From Klebsiella aerogenes (lineage in GTDB: Bacteria; Pseudomonadota; Gammaproteobacteria; Enterobacterales; Enterobacteriaceae), in assembly GCA_029027985.1 (NCBI GenBank), contig CP119076.1, forward strand, positions 1,178,001 to 1,242,000: DNA of 64,000 bases, given 5' to 3'. Position numbers and translations under genes: made by a program. Of this stretch, positions 9,201 through 19,145 are shown piece after piece (the first letter of the stretch is position 1; every line of letters begins with the position of its first letter). The notes under the pieces are model-generated. The model was not told the origin of the DNA, did no database searches, and saw nothing but the letters and a program-made list of their open reading frames with translations.

Positions 9201-10424
9201 TTATTTTTGTGTGTGATGAAAACGCTGGTTTTTCATCCGATACATATTCTGATCGGCCAGTTCCTGTAGCTCCTCCACCGAAGTGTGTTCCCAGGTCAAA
9301 GCATAGCCAATACTCAAGGAGAGCGTTGCCGTGTGGCCGTTGTGAAGGTTAAATGGCTGAAGAAACTGTTCGGACAGCGTTGCACAAAGCGCCTGGACTT
9401 CGGTTTCCGTATGCACATTGTGCAGCAGAATGGCGAATTCATCGCCGCCCAAGCGCCATGCCTGGTGACGGTCGCCGACGAAAGCCATCAGGCGGCTGGC
9501 GACCTCAATGAGGACTTTATCGCCCGCGGCGTGTCCCCAGTTATCGTTGATGAGTTTGAAATTATCGCCGTCAAGAAACAGCAGCGCCGAGCTATGGCGT
9601 GCGGCGTCATCGCTCATCAGCTTACCGATGACGTTACGAAACGCCGCCCGGTTTGCTAAGCCCGTGAGCGGGTCGTGCAGAGAGCTGCGCAACAACTGGG
9701 CATTCTTCGCCTGTAGCTGGCGCTGCCAATCCTCCATTTCCCCCAGCAGGCTATTAAAATCCTGGGCGAAGAGATGAAACTCTTCGATGCGCTCTTCCGG
9801 AACCCGGCGTGAGAAATGGCGGTTTTCGCGAATATCGTGCACCACCTCGGTGATGCTTTGCAGAGCGGCGACAATGCCGCGGTGCAGGGAATGAGTGAGC
9901 ATCAGGGCGATAATAGACGCCAGCAGAATGCTGCCGGTTAGCACAATGAGGGAAATACCGAGAAAGTGGCTGATTAATTGATCGAGGGCCTTCAGACGAA
10001 GCTCACCGATCATTTTCCCCTGATGCCAGATAGGCTGGATAGTCGGTTCAGGAAACAGCCATTTACTAATATAACCGCTGAATTTTTCGTTTTTAACCAA
10101 CGCCTCATTCCGCCAGTCGGCGAAATGCCGCTGGTGGTTATCCAATAACGTGGCCTCGGAAAACTGCCCCTGTCTTCCCAGCGTTGCCAGAGTATCCTCC
10201 GCGGCGGCGGCGTCGCCAAATACCAGCGCGGCTTCAAGGCTGCGACCCATGGTTGCGGCGGTGAGTTCGAGATTTTTTTGTGCGTATTGCTTTAAAGTAA
10301 TAACGGAGGCGGCGCTAAGTAAAAGCCAAACCAGCGTCATTGAAATCACTACGCTTATCATACTGATACGGCGTAATGCGTTTTTGAAAGTGGGGCGCGG
10401 GGCCTGAGAAAAATCCTTATTCAT
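9201..10424 (-). CDS. dgcN: DgcN (YfiN), membrane diguanylate cyclase
   Basis: DgcN makes c-di-GMP. The 407-residue protein has an N-terminal transmembrane helix (about 25-45), a periplasmic domain, a second helix near 155-180, a HAMP-like linker and a GGDEF domain with the intact motif GGDEF at about 326-330, preceded by the DPLTGLANR signature. The ATG at 10424 overlaps the yfiR coding end by eight bases, indicating translational coupling; an upstream in-frame ATG at 10442 would lie further inside yfiR. YfiR is expected to repress it from the periplasm. Confidence 0.95.
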   Translation of the reverse strand: MNKDFSQAPRPTFKNALRRISMISVVISMTLVWLLLSAASVITLKQYAQKNLELTAATMGRSLEAALVFGDAAAAEDTLATLGRQGQFSEATLLDNHQRHFADWRNEALVKNEKFSGYISKWLFPEPTIQPIWHQGKMIGELRLKALDQLISHFLGISLIVLTGSILLASIIALMLTHSLHRGIVAALQSITEVVHDIRENRHFSRRVPEERIEEFHLFAQDFNSLLGEMEDWQRQLQAKNAQLLRSSLHDPLTGLANRAAFRNVIGKLMSDDAARHSSALLFLDGDNFKLINDNWGHAAGDKVLIEVASRLMAFVGDRHQAWRLGGDEFAILLHNVHTETEVQALCATLSEQFLQPFNLHNGHTATLSLSIGYALTWEHTSVEELQELADQNMYRMKNQRFHHTQK

Positions 10425-10926
10425 GTGATTTCTTCCGGGCAAGCATCAGTACATCCGGATTGACCCGTACGCCGCTATGCGTCAGGACATCCAGATTAAC
10501 GGAAAACCTCACCCTGTCGTCATTTATGAGCAAGCAAAAAGCGCTGCCAATAGAGCAATCGGTATTTTGTTCCGCTATGAGCAATAGGGGACGGGAGCCA
10601 TATTTTGTTGTTAATGCGGACTGCTGTTCCGGGGTTTCGCTTCCGAAATAAAAACCGTCGCAACTGGTCTTTAGGGCTTCCTGTGAATTTCGAACTATCA
10701 CCGGTTGATAAGGTAAATTCTCCGGCGTTTCCTGAGCCAAACTGTGGAGATAACGGGATGTGGAAAAAATACACAACTTTGGCGGGCCGACTAAGTTTGG
10801 CCAGCGCGTATAAGTCACGATCCCCGAAACAATGGCGCGAACGTTTTCAGATGTCTCAGCGGCAAAAGCGGGGACTCCCGCAATTAGCAAAAATAAAATC
10901 AAAAATAGACGGTAAAACTCTTTCAT
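10417..10926 (-). CDS. yfiR: YfiR, periplasmic repressor of DgcN
   Basis: The 169-residue protein begins with a signal peptide (residues 1-22, ending in VPAFA) and has four cysteines in CIFS, SCDG and the later DC/FC pair that fit the conserved disulfides of YfiR. The frame is open for 49 more codons upstream, but only the ATG at 10926 gives a signal peptide and the family length. YfiR holds DgcN inactive until YfiB or reducing conditions release it (known from homologues). First gene of the operon. The lipoprotein gene yfiL, which lies next to it in E. coli, is missing here. Confidence 0.92.
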   Translation of the reverse strand: MKEFYRLFLILFLLIAGVPAFAAETSENVRAIVSGIVTYTRWPNLVGPPKLCIFSTSRYLHSLAQETPENLPYQPVIVRNSQEALKTSCDGFYFGSETPEQQSALTTKYGSRPLLLIAEQNTDCSIGSAFCLLINDDRVRFSVNLDVLTHSGVRVNPDVLMLARKKSHE

Positions 10927-11104
10927 TAACAGATCCGTCAAATCGTCATCGTACGGGAAACGCAGCTCGCAATTGCCTGAGTGGAGAATATCATTATTGG
11001 CAAAAACCGTCATTAGCTGCCCCGGCCGCTTTGAGATAATCCTTACCAGGAATTTTAGTAAAGGAATAAGCAAAACGCGGCGGTAATAAGCGTATTTCTC
11101 TGGG

Positions 11105-11212
11105 TGTACAGTTAAGTGAACAGTTTTTGGTGATTGAATGGGGAATTATTTTGCTGTTGTAAAGTAATGTTTACGTATTATGGATTGATATCTTTACTTT
11201 CTGTGGTATCGT
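11105..11212 (+). promoter_or_regulatory. aroF promoter with three TyrR boxes
   Basis: Three 18-base TyrR boxes with the invariant G and C fourteen bases apart lie at 11105-11122 (TGTACA/TGAACA), 11158-11175 (TGTAAA/TTTACG, close to the TGTAAA-N6-TTTACA consensus) and 11181-11198 (TGGATT/TTTACT, weak). The likely promoter is TTGATA (11185-11190), a 16-base spacer and TATCGT (11207-11212), overlapped by the weak box. One strong, one weak and one distant box reproduces the E. coli aroF arrangement for tyrosine repression. The rest of the 343-base gap between yfiR and aroF shows nothing else I can support. Confidence 0.82.
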
Positions 11213-11269
11213 TACGTCATGCCCACTGAGGCAACCACTATCGCAAACGAGCTACACAGGATCGCCATC

Positions 11270-12340
11270 ATGCAAAAAGACGCGCTGAATAACGTACACA
11301 TTACCGACGAACAAGTTCTGATTACTCCGGAGCAGTTGAAAGCGGAATTCCCGTTAAACGTTGAGCAGGAAGCGCAGATCGCGCAGTCCCGCCAGACCAT
11401 TTCTGACATCATTGCCGGTCGCGACCCGCGCCTGCTGGTGGTCTGTGGTCCTTGCTCGATCCACGATCCGGAAGCCGCGATTGAATACGCTCGTCGATTT
11501 AAAGCCCTTGCCGAAGAGGTCAGCGATAGCCTCTACCTGGTGATGCGCGTCTATTTTGAAAAGCCTCGTACCACCGTTGGTTGGAAAGGGCTGATTAACG
11601 ATCCGCACATGGATGGCTCGTTTGATGTTGAAGCGGGTCTGAAGATTGCGCGCCGTTTGCTGGTTGATTTGGTCAATATGGGTCTGCCGCTGGCGACGGA
11701 AGCGTTGGATCCCAATAGCCCGCAGTACCTTGGCGATCTGTTCAGCTGGTCCGCCATCGGCGCGCGTACGACCGAATCGCAGACCCATCGTGAAATGGCC
11801 TCTGGTCTGTCGATGCCGGTTGGCTTCAAAAACGGTACCGACGGCAGCCTGGCAACGGCAATTAACGCCATGCGCGCTGCCGCGATGCCGCACCGCTTTG
11901 TTGGCATTAACCAGGCCGGTCAGGTCTGCTTGTTGCAGACTCAGGGTAACCCGGATGGCCACGTGATTCTGCGCGGCGGTAAAGCGCCGAACTACGGCCC
12001 GGAAGATGTTGAGAAGTGTGAAAAAGAGATGGCGCAGGCGGGACTGAAGCCGTCGCTGATGGTAGATTGCAGTCATGGTAATTCCAATAAAGACTACCGT
12101 CGCCAACCGGCGGTGGCGGAATCCGTCGTCGCGCAGATCAAAGATGGCAACCGTTCCATTATTGGCCTGATGATCGAAAGCAATATCCACGAAGGCAATC
12201 AGTCTTCTGAACAGCCGCGTTGCGATATGAAATACGGCGTCTCCGTCACCGATGCCTGCATCAGCTGGGAAACCACCGATGCGCTGCTGCGCGAGCTGGA
12301 TAGCGATCTGCGCGGTCATCTGGCGGCACGTCTGGGTTAA
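11270..12340 (+). CDS. aroF: AroF, tyrosine-sensitive DAHP synthase
   Basis: AroF condenses phosphoenolpyruvate and erythrose 4-phosphate, the first step of the shikimate pathway. The 356 residues match E. coli AroF, with the conserved VVCGPCSIHD, GARTTESQTHRE and MVDCSHGNSNKDY motifs of class I DAHP synthases that bind metal and substrate. The frame is open 17 codons upstream, but the ATG at 11270 gives the conserved MQKDALNNVHI start. The high similarity to the tyrosine isoenzyme and the TyrR boxes upstream decide the isoenzyme assignment. It forms an operon with tyrA nine bases downstream. Confidence 0.97.
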   Translation: MQKDALNNVHITDEQVLITPEQLKAEFPLNVEQEAQIAQSRQTISDIIAGRDPRLLVVCGPCSIHDPEAAIEYARRFKALAEEVSDSLYLVMRVYFEKPRTTVGWKGLINDPHMDGSFDVEAGLKIARRLLVDLVNMGLPLATEALDPNSPQYLGDLFSWSAIGARTTESQTHREMASGLSMPVGFKNGTDGSLATAINAMRAAAMPHRFVGINQAGQVCLLQTQGNPDGHVILRGGKAPNYGPEDVEKCEKEMAQAGLKPSLMVDCSHGNSNKDYRRQPAVAESVVAQIKDGNRSIIGLMIESNIHEGNQSSEQPRCDMKYGVSVTDACISWETTDALLRELDSDLRGHLAARLG

Positions 12341-12349
12341 GAGGATTGT

Positions 12350-13471
12350 ATGGTTGCTGAACTGACCGCATTACGCGATCAAATTGATGAAGTAGATAAG
12401 GCGCTGCTGGATTTACTGGCCAGGCGCCTGGAGCTGGTGGCGGAAGTCGGCGAGGTCAAAAGTAAATATGGTCTGCCGATTTACGTACCGGAGCGCGAAG
12501 CGGCGATGCTGGCTTCCCGGCGTGAAGAGGCGGCATCGCTTGGCGTGCCGCCGGACCTTATCGAAGACGTGCTGCGTCGGGTGATGCGCGAATCTTACTC
12601 CAGCGAGAATGACAAAGGCTTCAAGACCCTGCATCCGAACCTTCGTCCGGTGGTCATTGTCGGCGGTGGCGGGCAGATGGGACGCCTGTTCGAGAAGATG
12701 TTGACGCTGTCCGGCTACCAGGTACGAATTCTGGAAAAAGAAGACTGGCCGCGGGCGACGGATATTGTCGCGGATGCCGGGATGGTGATTGTCAGCGTAC
12801 CGATTCATACCACGGCGGAGACGATCTCGCGCCTGCCGCCGCTGCCGGCGGATTGTATTCTGGTCGATCTGGCCTCCATTAAAGCCGAGCCTCTGCAGGC
12901 GATGCTGGCGGCGCATAACGGTCCGGTACTGGGGTTACACCCGATGTTCGGTCCGGATAGCGGCAGTCTGGCGAAGCAGGTCGTGGTCTACTGCGACGGT
13001 CGTCAACCGGAAGCGTACCAGTGGTTCCTCGAACAGATTCAGGTGTGGGGCGCGCGACTGCACCGCATCAGTGCCGTCGAGCACGATCAGAACATGGCGT
13101 TTATTCAGGCGTTGCGTCACTTTGCGACCTTCGCCTACGGCCTGCATCTGGCAGAGGAGAATGTTCGTCTTGAGCAACTGCTGGCGCTATCTTCACCGAT
13201 CTACCGCCTGGAGCTGGCGATGGTGGGCCGTCTGTTTGCCCAGGATCCGCAACTGTATGCTGACATTATTATGTCGTCGGAAAACAATCTGGCGCTGATT
13301 AAACGTTACTACCAACGTTTCGGCGAGGCGATTAGCTTGCTGGAGCAGGGGGATAAGCAGGCGTTTATCGACAGCTTCCGCAAAGTCGAGCATTGGTTTG
13401 GCGATTACGCCCAGCGCTTCCAGAATGAAAGCCGTACACTACTGCGCCAGGCGAATGATAATCGGCAGTAA
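12350..13471 (+). CDS. tyrA: TyrA, chorismate mutase / prephenate dehydrogenase (T-protein)
   Basis: The 373-residue bifunctional enzyme converts chorismate to prephenate and then to 4-hydroxyphenylpyruvate with NAD. Residues 1-90 are the AroQ-type mutase helices ([20 protein letters not shown]); the dehydrogenase follows with the nucleotide-binding GGGGQMG near residue 105 and the HPMFGPD motif. It is co-transcribed with aroF and so under TyrR control, and ends at a terminator at 13494. Confidence 0.97.
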   Translation: MVAELTALRDQIDEVDKALLDLLARRLELVAEVGEVKSKYGLPIYVPEREAAMLASRREEAASLGVPPDLIEDVLRRVMRESYSSENDKGFKTLHPNLRPVVIVGGGGQMGRLFEKMLTLSGYQVRILEKEDWPRATDIVADAGMVIVSVPIHTTAETISRLPPLPADCILVDLASIKAEPLQAMLAAHNGPVLGLHPMFGPDSGSLAKQVVVYCDGRQPEAYQWFLEQIQVWGARLHRISAVEHDQNMAFIQALRHFATFAYGLHLAEENVRLEQLLALSSPIYRLELAMVGRLFAQDPQLYADIIMSSENNLALIKRYYQRFGEAISLLEQGDKQAFIDSFRKVEHWFGDYAQRFQNESRTLLRQANDNRQ

Positions 13472-13493
13472 GTTTGCTAAACGTGTATACAAT

Positions 13494-13526
13494 AAAGCCA
13501 GAGGGGTAACCCGCTGGCTTTTTTTA
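13494..13526 (+). terminator. Rho-independent terminator of aroF-tyrA
   Basis: AAAGCCAG (13494-13501) pairs with CTGGCTTT (13514-13521) and a run of T follows. It ends 14 bases before the next start codon, so the SMP-30 gene probably depends on readthrough or on an unrecognised promoter. Confidence 0.8.
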
Positions 13527-13539
13527 TAGGGATGAAAAG

Positions 13540-14412
13540 ATGGCTCAACCGCAACCGCTGTTTGATTACGCCGGGCATCTTCCGGAATGCCCAACCTGGA
13601 GTGACGCCGAGCAGGCGCTGTACTGGGCGGATATTCTGGAGTGCGAAATTCACCGCTACGATACACGCAGTAAAGAACATCTGATTCTGCAATTTCCTGA
13701 AGAAGTGGGCTGCTTTTCTCTGCGCGAGAAGGGCGGTTTTATCGTCGCGCTACGTAGCGGCATCTGGTTGAGCGATGCCCGTGGCCTGCTGCAGCGAAAA
13801 ATTTGTGATAACCCCAGTAACCCGGATCTGGCGCGCTTTAATGACGGCGGCACCGATCGCGATGGCCGTTTTTACGCCGGTACCTTTTGGGGGCCGGGAG
13901 ATTACAACGGTGCGCTACTGGTGCGTATTGATAACGACCTGACGCCAAAGGTCATTCAGTGCGATATTCACGGCGCTAACGGTCTGGCGTTTAGTGAAGA
14001 CAAGCGTTGGATGTATACCTCAGACACCCCCAATGCGGTGATTTACCGCACACCGTTGGATGAACAGGGCGAGCCGGGTAAACGTGAAGTATTACGTCGT
14101 TTCCAGCCGGGGGAGGGGATACCGGACGGCGCGGCGATTGACGTGGAAGGCTGCTACTGGAGCGCGATGTTTGACGGCTGGCGCATTGCCCGCTTCTCGC
14201 CGAGCGGCGAGCAACTGGAGGAGTATCGCTTGCCGGTACGCTGCCCAACGATGGTGTGCTTTGGCGGTACGGATATGAAAACGCTATATATCACCACCAC
14301 CCGGGAAAATATGGACGCCGATGAAGTGGCGCAATATCCGCTTTCCGGCGCTATCTTCACCCTGCCGGTTGCGGTGGCAGGGATGAAGAAGCGGTCGTTT
14401 ATCGAACGTTAA
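13540..14412 (+). CDS. SMP-30/gluconolactonase/LRE family protein
   Basis: The 290-residue soluble beta-propeller protein has the metal ligands expected of the SMP-30/regucalcin family: E16 (in LPECPTW), N147 (HGANGLAF) and D196 (GIPDGAAID), plus the [16 protein letters not shown] segment. The family consists of metal-dependent lactonases that hydrolyse sugar lactones; the substrate cannot be told from sequence. There is no signal peptide, and AGGGATGAAAAG precedes the ATG. It lies between tyrA and pheA, where E. coli K-12 has no gene, and its stop codon overlaps the convergent pheA stop by four bases. A link to aromatic metabolism is not shown. Confidence 0.85.
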   Translation: MAQPQPLFDYAGHLPECPTWSDAEQALYWADILECEIHRYDTRSKEHLILQFPEEVGCFSLREKGGFIVALRSGIWLSDARGLLQRKICDNPSNPDLARFNDGGTDRDGRFYAGTFWGPGDYNGALLVRIDNDLTPKVIQCDIHGANGLAFSEDKRWMYTSDTPNAVIYRTPLDEQGEPGKREVLRRFQPGEGIPDGAAIDVEGCYWSAMFDGWRIARFSPSGEQLEEYRLPVRCPTMVCFGGTDMKTLYITTTRENMDADEVAQYPLSGAIFTLPVAVAGMKKRSFIER

Positions 14413-15569
14413 GCCGGGTCGACCGGCACCACGTTCTCGCTCGGGTAGCAGCCCAGTACTTTCATGGAACGGGTAATTTCGGCCAGCTCTTTTAAGGCTT
14501 TACGCAGCGGAAGGGATTCCAGGTTGGCCTGAATATCCAGATAAAACATCTCTTCCCACGGATTGCCATGGATCGGACGCGATTCCAGCTTGGTCATGAT
14601 CAGGTTATGGTTACGCAGCACCAACAGCGCCTCAACCAACGCGCCAGCCTGCTGGCCGGTGGCGATTAATAGCGTTGTTTTCGCCGGCACCTGATCGGAA
14701 ACGTTCACCGCTTTACGCGCCAGCACCAGGAAACGGGTGATATTTTGCGTTTGGTTGGCCTGGCAGTGCTCCAGAACCTGCAGTCCGTACAGCGCGCCGC
14801 CAGCCTCGCTGCCCAGCGCAGCAACGGTCGGTGATTTCGCCTGAGCCACTTTCTCCATCGCCGCAGAGGTGCTCTCGGTGTACTCAATTTTCCAGTGCGG
14901 ATAGCGGCTCAGATACTGGCTGCATTGCTGGAACGGTTGCGGATGGCTGTAGACGGTTTCGATTTTATCGGCATCCGTCGAGGACGCCACGAGCACACAG
15001 TGATCAATAGGGATCGTCAGTTCGCCGACGATCGACAGACTGGTGTGCTGCAGCAGATCGTAAACATCATTGATCCCGCCGGAACTGGTATTTTCGATCG
15101 GCACCACCGCGTAATCGGCCTGGCCGGTTTCAACCTGATTAAAGATATCGGCGAACTTCGCGCAGCCGCTTTCGATAAATTGCTCAAAGTGACGCGCGGC
15201 GTACTGGCGCGCGGCAAGATGCGAGTATGAGCCTTTAGGACCCAGGAAGGCGATACGCGCGGAACGGGGGTTAATTTTATTGAGATGCTGCTGTAGCAAC
15301 GTCTGTTGGGTGAGCACAGAGTCTTCAATAATTAGCTGGAACAAGCGCGTGATGTAGTGAGCATCCAGATGATGCTTTTTCCCCAGCGTCATCAGGCGTT
15401 CCAGCAGGTCGCGCTCGCGGTCGATATCGCGTACCGGACGGTGTGATTCCAGCTTCGCTTTCCCGACTTCCACCGCCAGGCCGCGGCGTTCAGCCAGCAG
15501 CGCGAGCAGTTTTTCATCCAGGGCGCTGATCTTGTCGCGCAGGGCCAGTAATGGGTTTTCCTCGGTCAT
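14409..15569 (-). CDS. pheA: PheA, chorismate mutase / prephenate dehydratase (P-protein)
   Basis: The 386-residue bifunctional enzyme makes phenylpyruvate from chorismate. Domains in order are the AroQ mutase (1-90, [20 protein letters not shown]), the dehydratase (about 105-285, with the [18 protein letters not shown] catalytic region) and a phenylalanine-binding ACT domain (about 299-376, with the ESRP motif). The open frame extends 24 codons upstream, but the ATG at 15569 gives the known start and lies after the attenuator. Expression is expected to be controlled by pheL attenuation. Confidence 0.97.
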   Translation of the reverse strand: MTEENPLLALRDKISALDEKLLALLAERRGLAVEVGKAKLESHRPVRDIDRERDLLERLMTLGKKHHLDAHYITRLFQLIIEDSVLTQQTLLQQHLNKINPRSARIAFLGPKGSYSHLAARQYAARHFEQFIESGCAKFADIFNQVETGQADYAVVPIENTSSGGINDVYDLLQHTSLSIVGELTIPIDHCVLVASSTDADKIETVYSHPQPFQQCSQYLSRYPHWKIEYTESTSAAMEKVAQAKSPTVAALGSEAGGALYGLQVLEHCQANQTQNITRFLVLARKAVNVSDQVPAKTTLLIATGQQAGALVEALLVLRNHNLIMTKLESRPIHGNPWEEMFYLDIQANLESLPLRKALKELAEITRSMKVLGCYPSENVVPVDPA

Positions 15570-15594
15570 ATGTGTGTTGCCTTTCTTGTTATCA

Positions 15595-15624
15595 ATAAAA
15601 AAGGCCTCCCGTGTGGGAGGCCTT
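15595..15624 (-). terminator. pheA attenuator terminator
   Basis: On the minus strand a perfect 10-bp stem (15615-15624 with 15601-15610) with a four-base loop is followed by a T run. It lies between pheL and pheA, where the attenuator of the pheA leader is expected. Confidence 0.88.
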
Positions 15625-15670
15625 GTTATTCGTCTTCGCATTCTTTCTTATACGACGAACCGCCTCCCAG

Positions 15671-15718
15671 TCAGGGGAAGGTAAAAAAGAATGCGAAGAA
15701 GAACGGGATGAGTTTCAC
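15671..15718 (-). CDS. pheL: PheL, phenylalanine leader peptide
   Basis: A 15-residue reading frame MKLIPFFFAFFFTFP with seven phenylalanine codons starts with GTG at 15718, eight bases after AAGGA. It is followed by the attenuator at 15595-15624 and then pheA. Stalling at Phe codons when charged tRNA-Phe is scarce lets pheA transcription continue (established in E. coli). The GTG start differs from the ATG I recall for E. coli. The gene is too short for ordinary gene finders. Confidence 0.93.
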   Translation of the reverse strand: MKLIPFFFAFFFTFP

Positions 15719-15745
15719 GATGAATTCCTTAGGTTAGTGTGGATT

Positions 15746-15775
15746 ACAGTACCTGTACTGTTTTGATCCTGTCAA
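15746..15775 (-). promoter_or_regulatory. Promoter of pheL-pheA
   Basis: On the minus strand TTGACA (15775-15770), an 18-base spacer and TACTGT (15751-15746) lie about 30 bases before pheL. The -35 matches the consensus fully; the -10 is moderate. Confidence 0.75.
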
Positions 15776-15783
15776 TAAAAAAC

Positions 15784-15806
15784 GAAAAACGCGCCCGAAG
15801 GCGCGT
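15784..15806 (-). terminator. Rho-independent terminator of raiA
   Basis: On the minus strand ACGCGCC and GGCGCGT form a 7-bp stem with loop TTCG, followed by TTTTT. It lies just after the raiA stop codon and directly before the pheA promoter. Confidence 0.85.
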
Positions 15807-15831
15807 GGCATGACACAACTTAAGTTAAGGA

Positions 15832-16254
<423 letters not shown>

Positions 16255-16390
16255 TCACTTTTTGTCAACGAATTCATTTTGTGAGACAGGACAGGAACAG
16301 GTGAGATTTTACTTGTCGAAATATGAAAAGCGGGCCATATTTGATGAGATAACTCGGCGCTAAACCGCTTCAGCGCTGGTGTTTAATGAA

Positions 16391-16419
16391 TAAAAAAACG
16401 GCAGCCGCTGGCTGCCGTT
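16391..16419 (-). terminator. Rho-independent terminator of bamD
   Basis: A 10-bp stem (16397-16406 with 16410-16419) with a three-base loop is followed on the minus strand by a T run. It lies 20 bases after the bamD stop. Confidence 0.88.
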
Positions 16420-16438
16420 TTGCTTTCTGTCATCACCC

Positions 16439-17176
16439 TCAGGTGTTTTTGCCGTTGGCGGCGATGATTTTGGCGACTTTGTCAGCCTGTGCGTTCATTT
16501 GCATCTGACGATAGGCGTTTTCCATCTTCGGTAGCGCATCGCGGGTGGCCTGCGTATCCGGGTAGTTACGCAGCATACCGTCCACGCGGTTCACCACGGC
16601 AACCCAGGCGCCGCGGTCGGTGTAGTAATCCACAACCGACAGCTCGTACTTCGCCAGACGGTCTTTCAGGAACACCAGACGTTTGTACGCATCAGTGGCG
16701 TACTGGCTGTTCGGATAACCGCGAACCAGCTTGGAGAAATCATTGAATGCGTCACGGGCGTGCTGCGGGTCGCGGTCGGAACGATCGACGCCGAAGAAGC
16801 CTTGCAGGGCGCTGTCATCAAGGGCCATGTTGGTCAGGCCGCGCATATAGATGACGTAGTCAATGTTAGGATGCGTAGGGTTCAGGCGAACGAAACGGTC
16901 GATTGCGGCTTGAGCCAGCGGCAGATCGGCATTTTTGTAATACGCATAAATCAGGTCCAGCTGTACCTGTTGGGAGTAAGGACCAAATGGATAGCGGTTA
17001 TCCAACGCTTCCAGTTGCGTTATTGCCTGTTTCCAGTTACCGTCCTGCAGTTTTTGCTGGGCGGTCGCGTAAATTTCATTCGGCGGATTATCAGGCACCT
17101 CCTCCTTTGAGCCGGAGCAACCCACCAAAGCCAGGCTCAGTGTGGCTGCTGCCACCAGGTATTTCATGCGCGTCAT
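16439..17176 (-). CDS. bamD: BamD (YfiO), outer-membrane assembly lipoprotein
   Basis: BamD is the essential lipoprotein of the BAM complex that contacts BamA and reads beta-signals of outer-membrane proteins. The 245 residues match E. coli. A signal peptide ends in lipobox LVGC (C20), followed by five TPR-type helical repeats (for example [21 protein letters not shown] and the [20 protein letters not shown] segment). It is divergent from rluD and transcribed alone. Confidence 0.97.
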   Translation of the reverse strand: MTRMKYLVAAATLSLALVGCSGSKEEVPDNPPNEIYATAQQKLQDGNWKQAITQLEALDNRYPFGPYSQQVQLDLIYAYYKNADLPLAQAAIDRFVRLNPTHPNIDYVIYMRGLTNMALDDSALQGFFGVDRSDRDPQHARDAFNDFSKLVRGYPNSQYATDAYKRLVFLKDRLAKYELSVVDYYTDRGAWVAVVNRVDGMLRNYPDTQATRDALPKMENAYRQMQMNAQADKVAKIIAANGKNT

Positions 17177-17307
17177 GACGTTTTGACTTCCTCAAAATGT
17201 TTATGCGGGAGAATCTCTGTTCCTGCTCCCGATTAAGACCAGCTACAATAGCACACTATATTAAACGGCAAAGCCGTAAAACCCAACGTTAAACGAAGAA
17301 GCTGTAT

Positions 17308-18288
17308 ATGGCACAACGAGTACAACTCACCGCAACGGTGTCCGAAAATCAACTCGGTCAACGCTTAGATCAGGCTTTGGCCGAATTGTTCCCGGATTAT
17401 TCACGTTCGCGGATAAAAGAATGGATCCTTGACCAGCGCGTGCTGGTCAACGGCAACGTCATTGACAAGCCGAAAGAGAAAGTTTTTGGCGGCGAAGCCG
17501 TCTCTATCGATGTTGAAATCGAGGAAGACGTGCGTTTTGAACCGCAGGATATTCCGCTCAATATCGTCTACGAAGATGATGACATCCTGGTCATCAACAA
17601 ACCACGCGATTTGGTTGTGCACCCTGGTGCGGGCAACCCTGACGGTACTGTGCTGAATGCGCTGCTGCATTACTACCCGCCGATTGCCGACGTACCGCGT
17701 GCGGGCATTGTCCACCGTCTTGATAAAGACACCACCGGCCTGATGGTCGTGGCGAAGACTATCCCGGCGCAAACCCGACTGGTGGAATCACTGCAGCTGC
17801 GTGAGATCACTCGCGAGTACGAAGCGGTGGCGATTGGCCATATGACGGCCGGCGGCACGGTAGAAGAACCGATCAGCCGTCACCCGACCAAGCGTACGCA
17901 TATGGCGGTACACCCGATGGGCAAACCGGCGGTAACGCATTACCGCATTATGGAGCATTTCCGTATCCATACTCGCCTGCGTTTGCGTCTGGAAACTGGC
18001 CGTACGCACCAGATCCGCGTCCATATGGCGCATATCACCCATCCGCTGGTGGGCGATCAGGTCTACGGCGGCCGTCCGCGTCCGCCGAAAGGGGCTTCAG
18101 ACGAGTTCATTAATGCACTGCGTAAATTCGACCGTCAGGCGCTGCATGCCACCATGTTGCGCCTGTATCACCCGATAAGCGGTATCGAAATGGAATGGCA
18201 TGCGCCAATCCCGCAGGATATGGTGGAACTGATCGACGCGATGCGCGCCGATTTTGAAGCCCATAAGGATGATATTGACTGGTTATGA
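17308..18288 (+). CDS. rluD: RluD, 23S rRNA pseudouridine(1911/1915/1917) synthase
   Basis: RluD modifies helix 69 of 23S rRNA and is needed for normal ribosome assembly and termination. The 326 residues equal E. coli RluD: an N-terminal S4 RNA-binding domain (about 18-75) and the RluA-type catalytic domain with D139 in HRLDKDTTG. The stop codon overlaps the pgeF start by four bases, so the two genes are coupled. Confidence 0.97.
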   Translation: MAQRVQLTATVSENQLGQRLDQALAELFPDYSRSRIKEWILDQRVLVNGNVIDKPKEKVFGGEAVSIDVEIEEDVRFEPQDIPLNIVYEDDDILVINKPRDLVVHPGAGNPDGTVLNALLHYYPPIADVPRAGIVHRLDKDTTGLMVVAKTIPAQTRLVESLQLREITREYEAVAIGHMTAGGTVEEPISRHPTKRTHMAVHPMGKPAVTHYRIMEHFRIHTRLRLRLETGRTHQIRVHMAHITHPLVGDQVYGGRPRPPKGASDEFINALRKFDRQALHATMLRLYHPISGIEMEWHAPIPQDMVELIDAMRADFEAHKDDIDWL

Positions 18289-19016
18289 CAAAGCTGATTG
18301 TTCCGCAATGGCCAATGCCGGAAGGGGTGGCGGCCTGTAGTTCTACCCGCGTTGGCGGCGTGAGCCTGCCTCCGTATGATTCGCTGAACCTGGGCGCCCA
18401 TTGCGGCGACGATCTCCTGCATGTCGAAGAAAACCGTCGGCGGATGTTTGCCGCCGGCGGCTTGCCGTCGTATCCGGTGTGGCTGGAGCAGGTGCACGGC
18501 ACCGCGGTGCTCAAGCTGGATGGCGGGCCGTATATGTCAAAACGCGCGGATGCGTCATACTGTAATACGCCGGGGACCGTTTGTGCGGTAATGACGGCGG
18601 ACTGCCTGCCGGTGCTGTTCTGTAACCGCGCCGGAACCGAGGTGGCCGCTGCGCACGCCGGATGGCGCGGCTTATGTGAAGGCGTCCTGGAAGAGACAGT
18701 CGCCTGCTTTAATGATAAACCAGAAAATATTATGGCCTGGCTTGGCCCGGCGATCGGCCCGGAGGCGTTTGAAGTCGGCGCGGAAGTGCGCGAGGCTTTT
18801 ATCGCCAAAGACGCCCAGGCGGAGAACGCTTTCCGTCCTGCCGGTGAAAAATATTTTGCTAATATCTATCAATTGGCCCGTCAGCGCCTGGCTAACGTCG
18901 GCGTGGAACTGATTTTCGGCGGTGACCGTTGCACCCTAAGTGAAAAGGATGATTTTTTCTCTTATCGTCGCGACAAGACCACAGGTCGTATGGCAAGTTT
19001 CATTTGGCTGATATAA
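18285..19016 (+). CDS. pgeF: PgeF (YfiH), laccase-domain peptidoglycan editing factor
   Basis: The 243-residue cytoplasmic protein belongs to the multicopper-oxidase-like DUF152/YfiH family. Conserved metal-binding signatures ADCLPVLF and AAHAGWRG are present. In E. coli the protein keeps wrong amino acids out of position 1 of the peptidoglycan stem peptide, and homologues have purine nucleoside phosphorylase/deaminase or phenol oxidase activity. It is translationally coupled to rluD through an ATGA overlap. Confidence 0.94.
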   Translation: MTKLIVPQWPMPEGVAACSSTRVGGVSLPPYDSLNLGAHCGDDLLHVEENRRRMFAAGGLPSYPVWLEQVHGTAVLKLDGGPYMSKRADASYCNTPGTVCAVMTADCLPVLFCNRAGTEVAAAHAGWRGLCEGVLEETVACFNDKPENIMAWLGPAIGPEAFEVGAEVREAFIAKDAQAENAFRPAGEKYFANIYQLARQRLANVGVELIFGGDRCTLSEKDDFFSYRRDKTTGRMASFIWLI

Positions 19017-19077
19017 CCTAGAGAATCAAGACGATCCAGAAGGCAAACTTATTTTTCGCATAGTTCAGGTCTTTAAC

Positions 19078-19105
19078 CTTGAATAATTGAGGGATGACCT
19101 CATTT
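19078..19105 (+). promoter_or_regulatory. Sigma-32 heat-shock promoter of clpB
   Basis: CTTGAA (19078-19083), a 14-base spacer and CCTCATTT (19098-19105) match the sigma-32 consensus with one mismatch in the CCCCAT core. The spacing is the same as in the grpE promoter of this window. The start codon of clpB lies 40 bases further on. Confidence 0.86.
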
Positions 19106-19145
19106 AATCTCCAGTAGCAAATTTGACCTGTTTATGGGAGGAGTT

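Noticed and set aside
19017-19145. A small RNA (RyfD-like) beside clpB
   Set aside because: I recall such an RNA from E. coli, but no terminator or promoter beyond the sigma-32 promoter is visible here.
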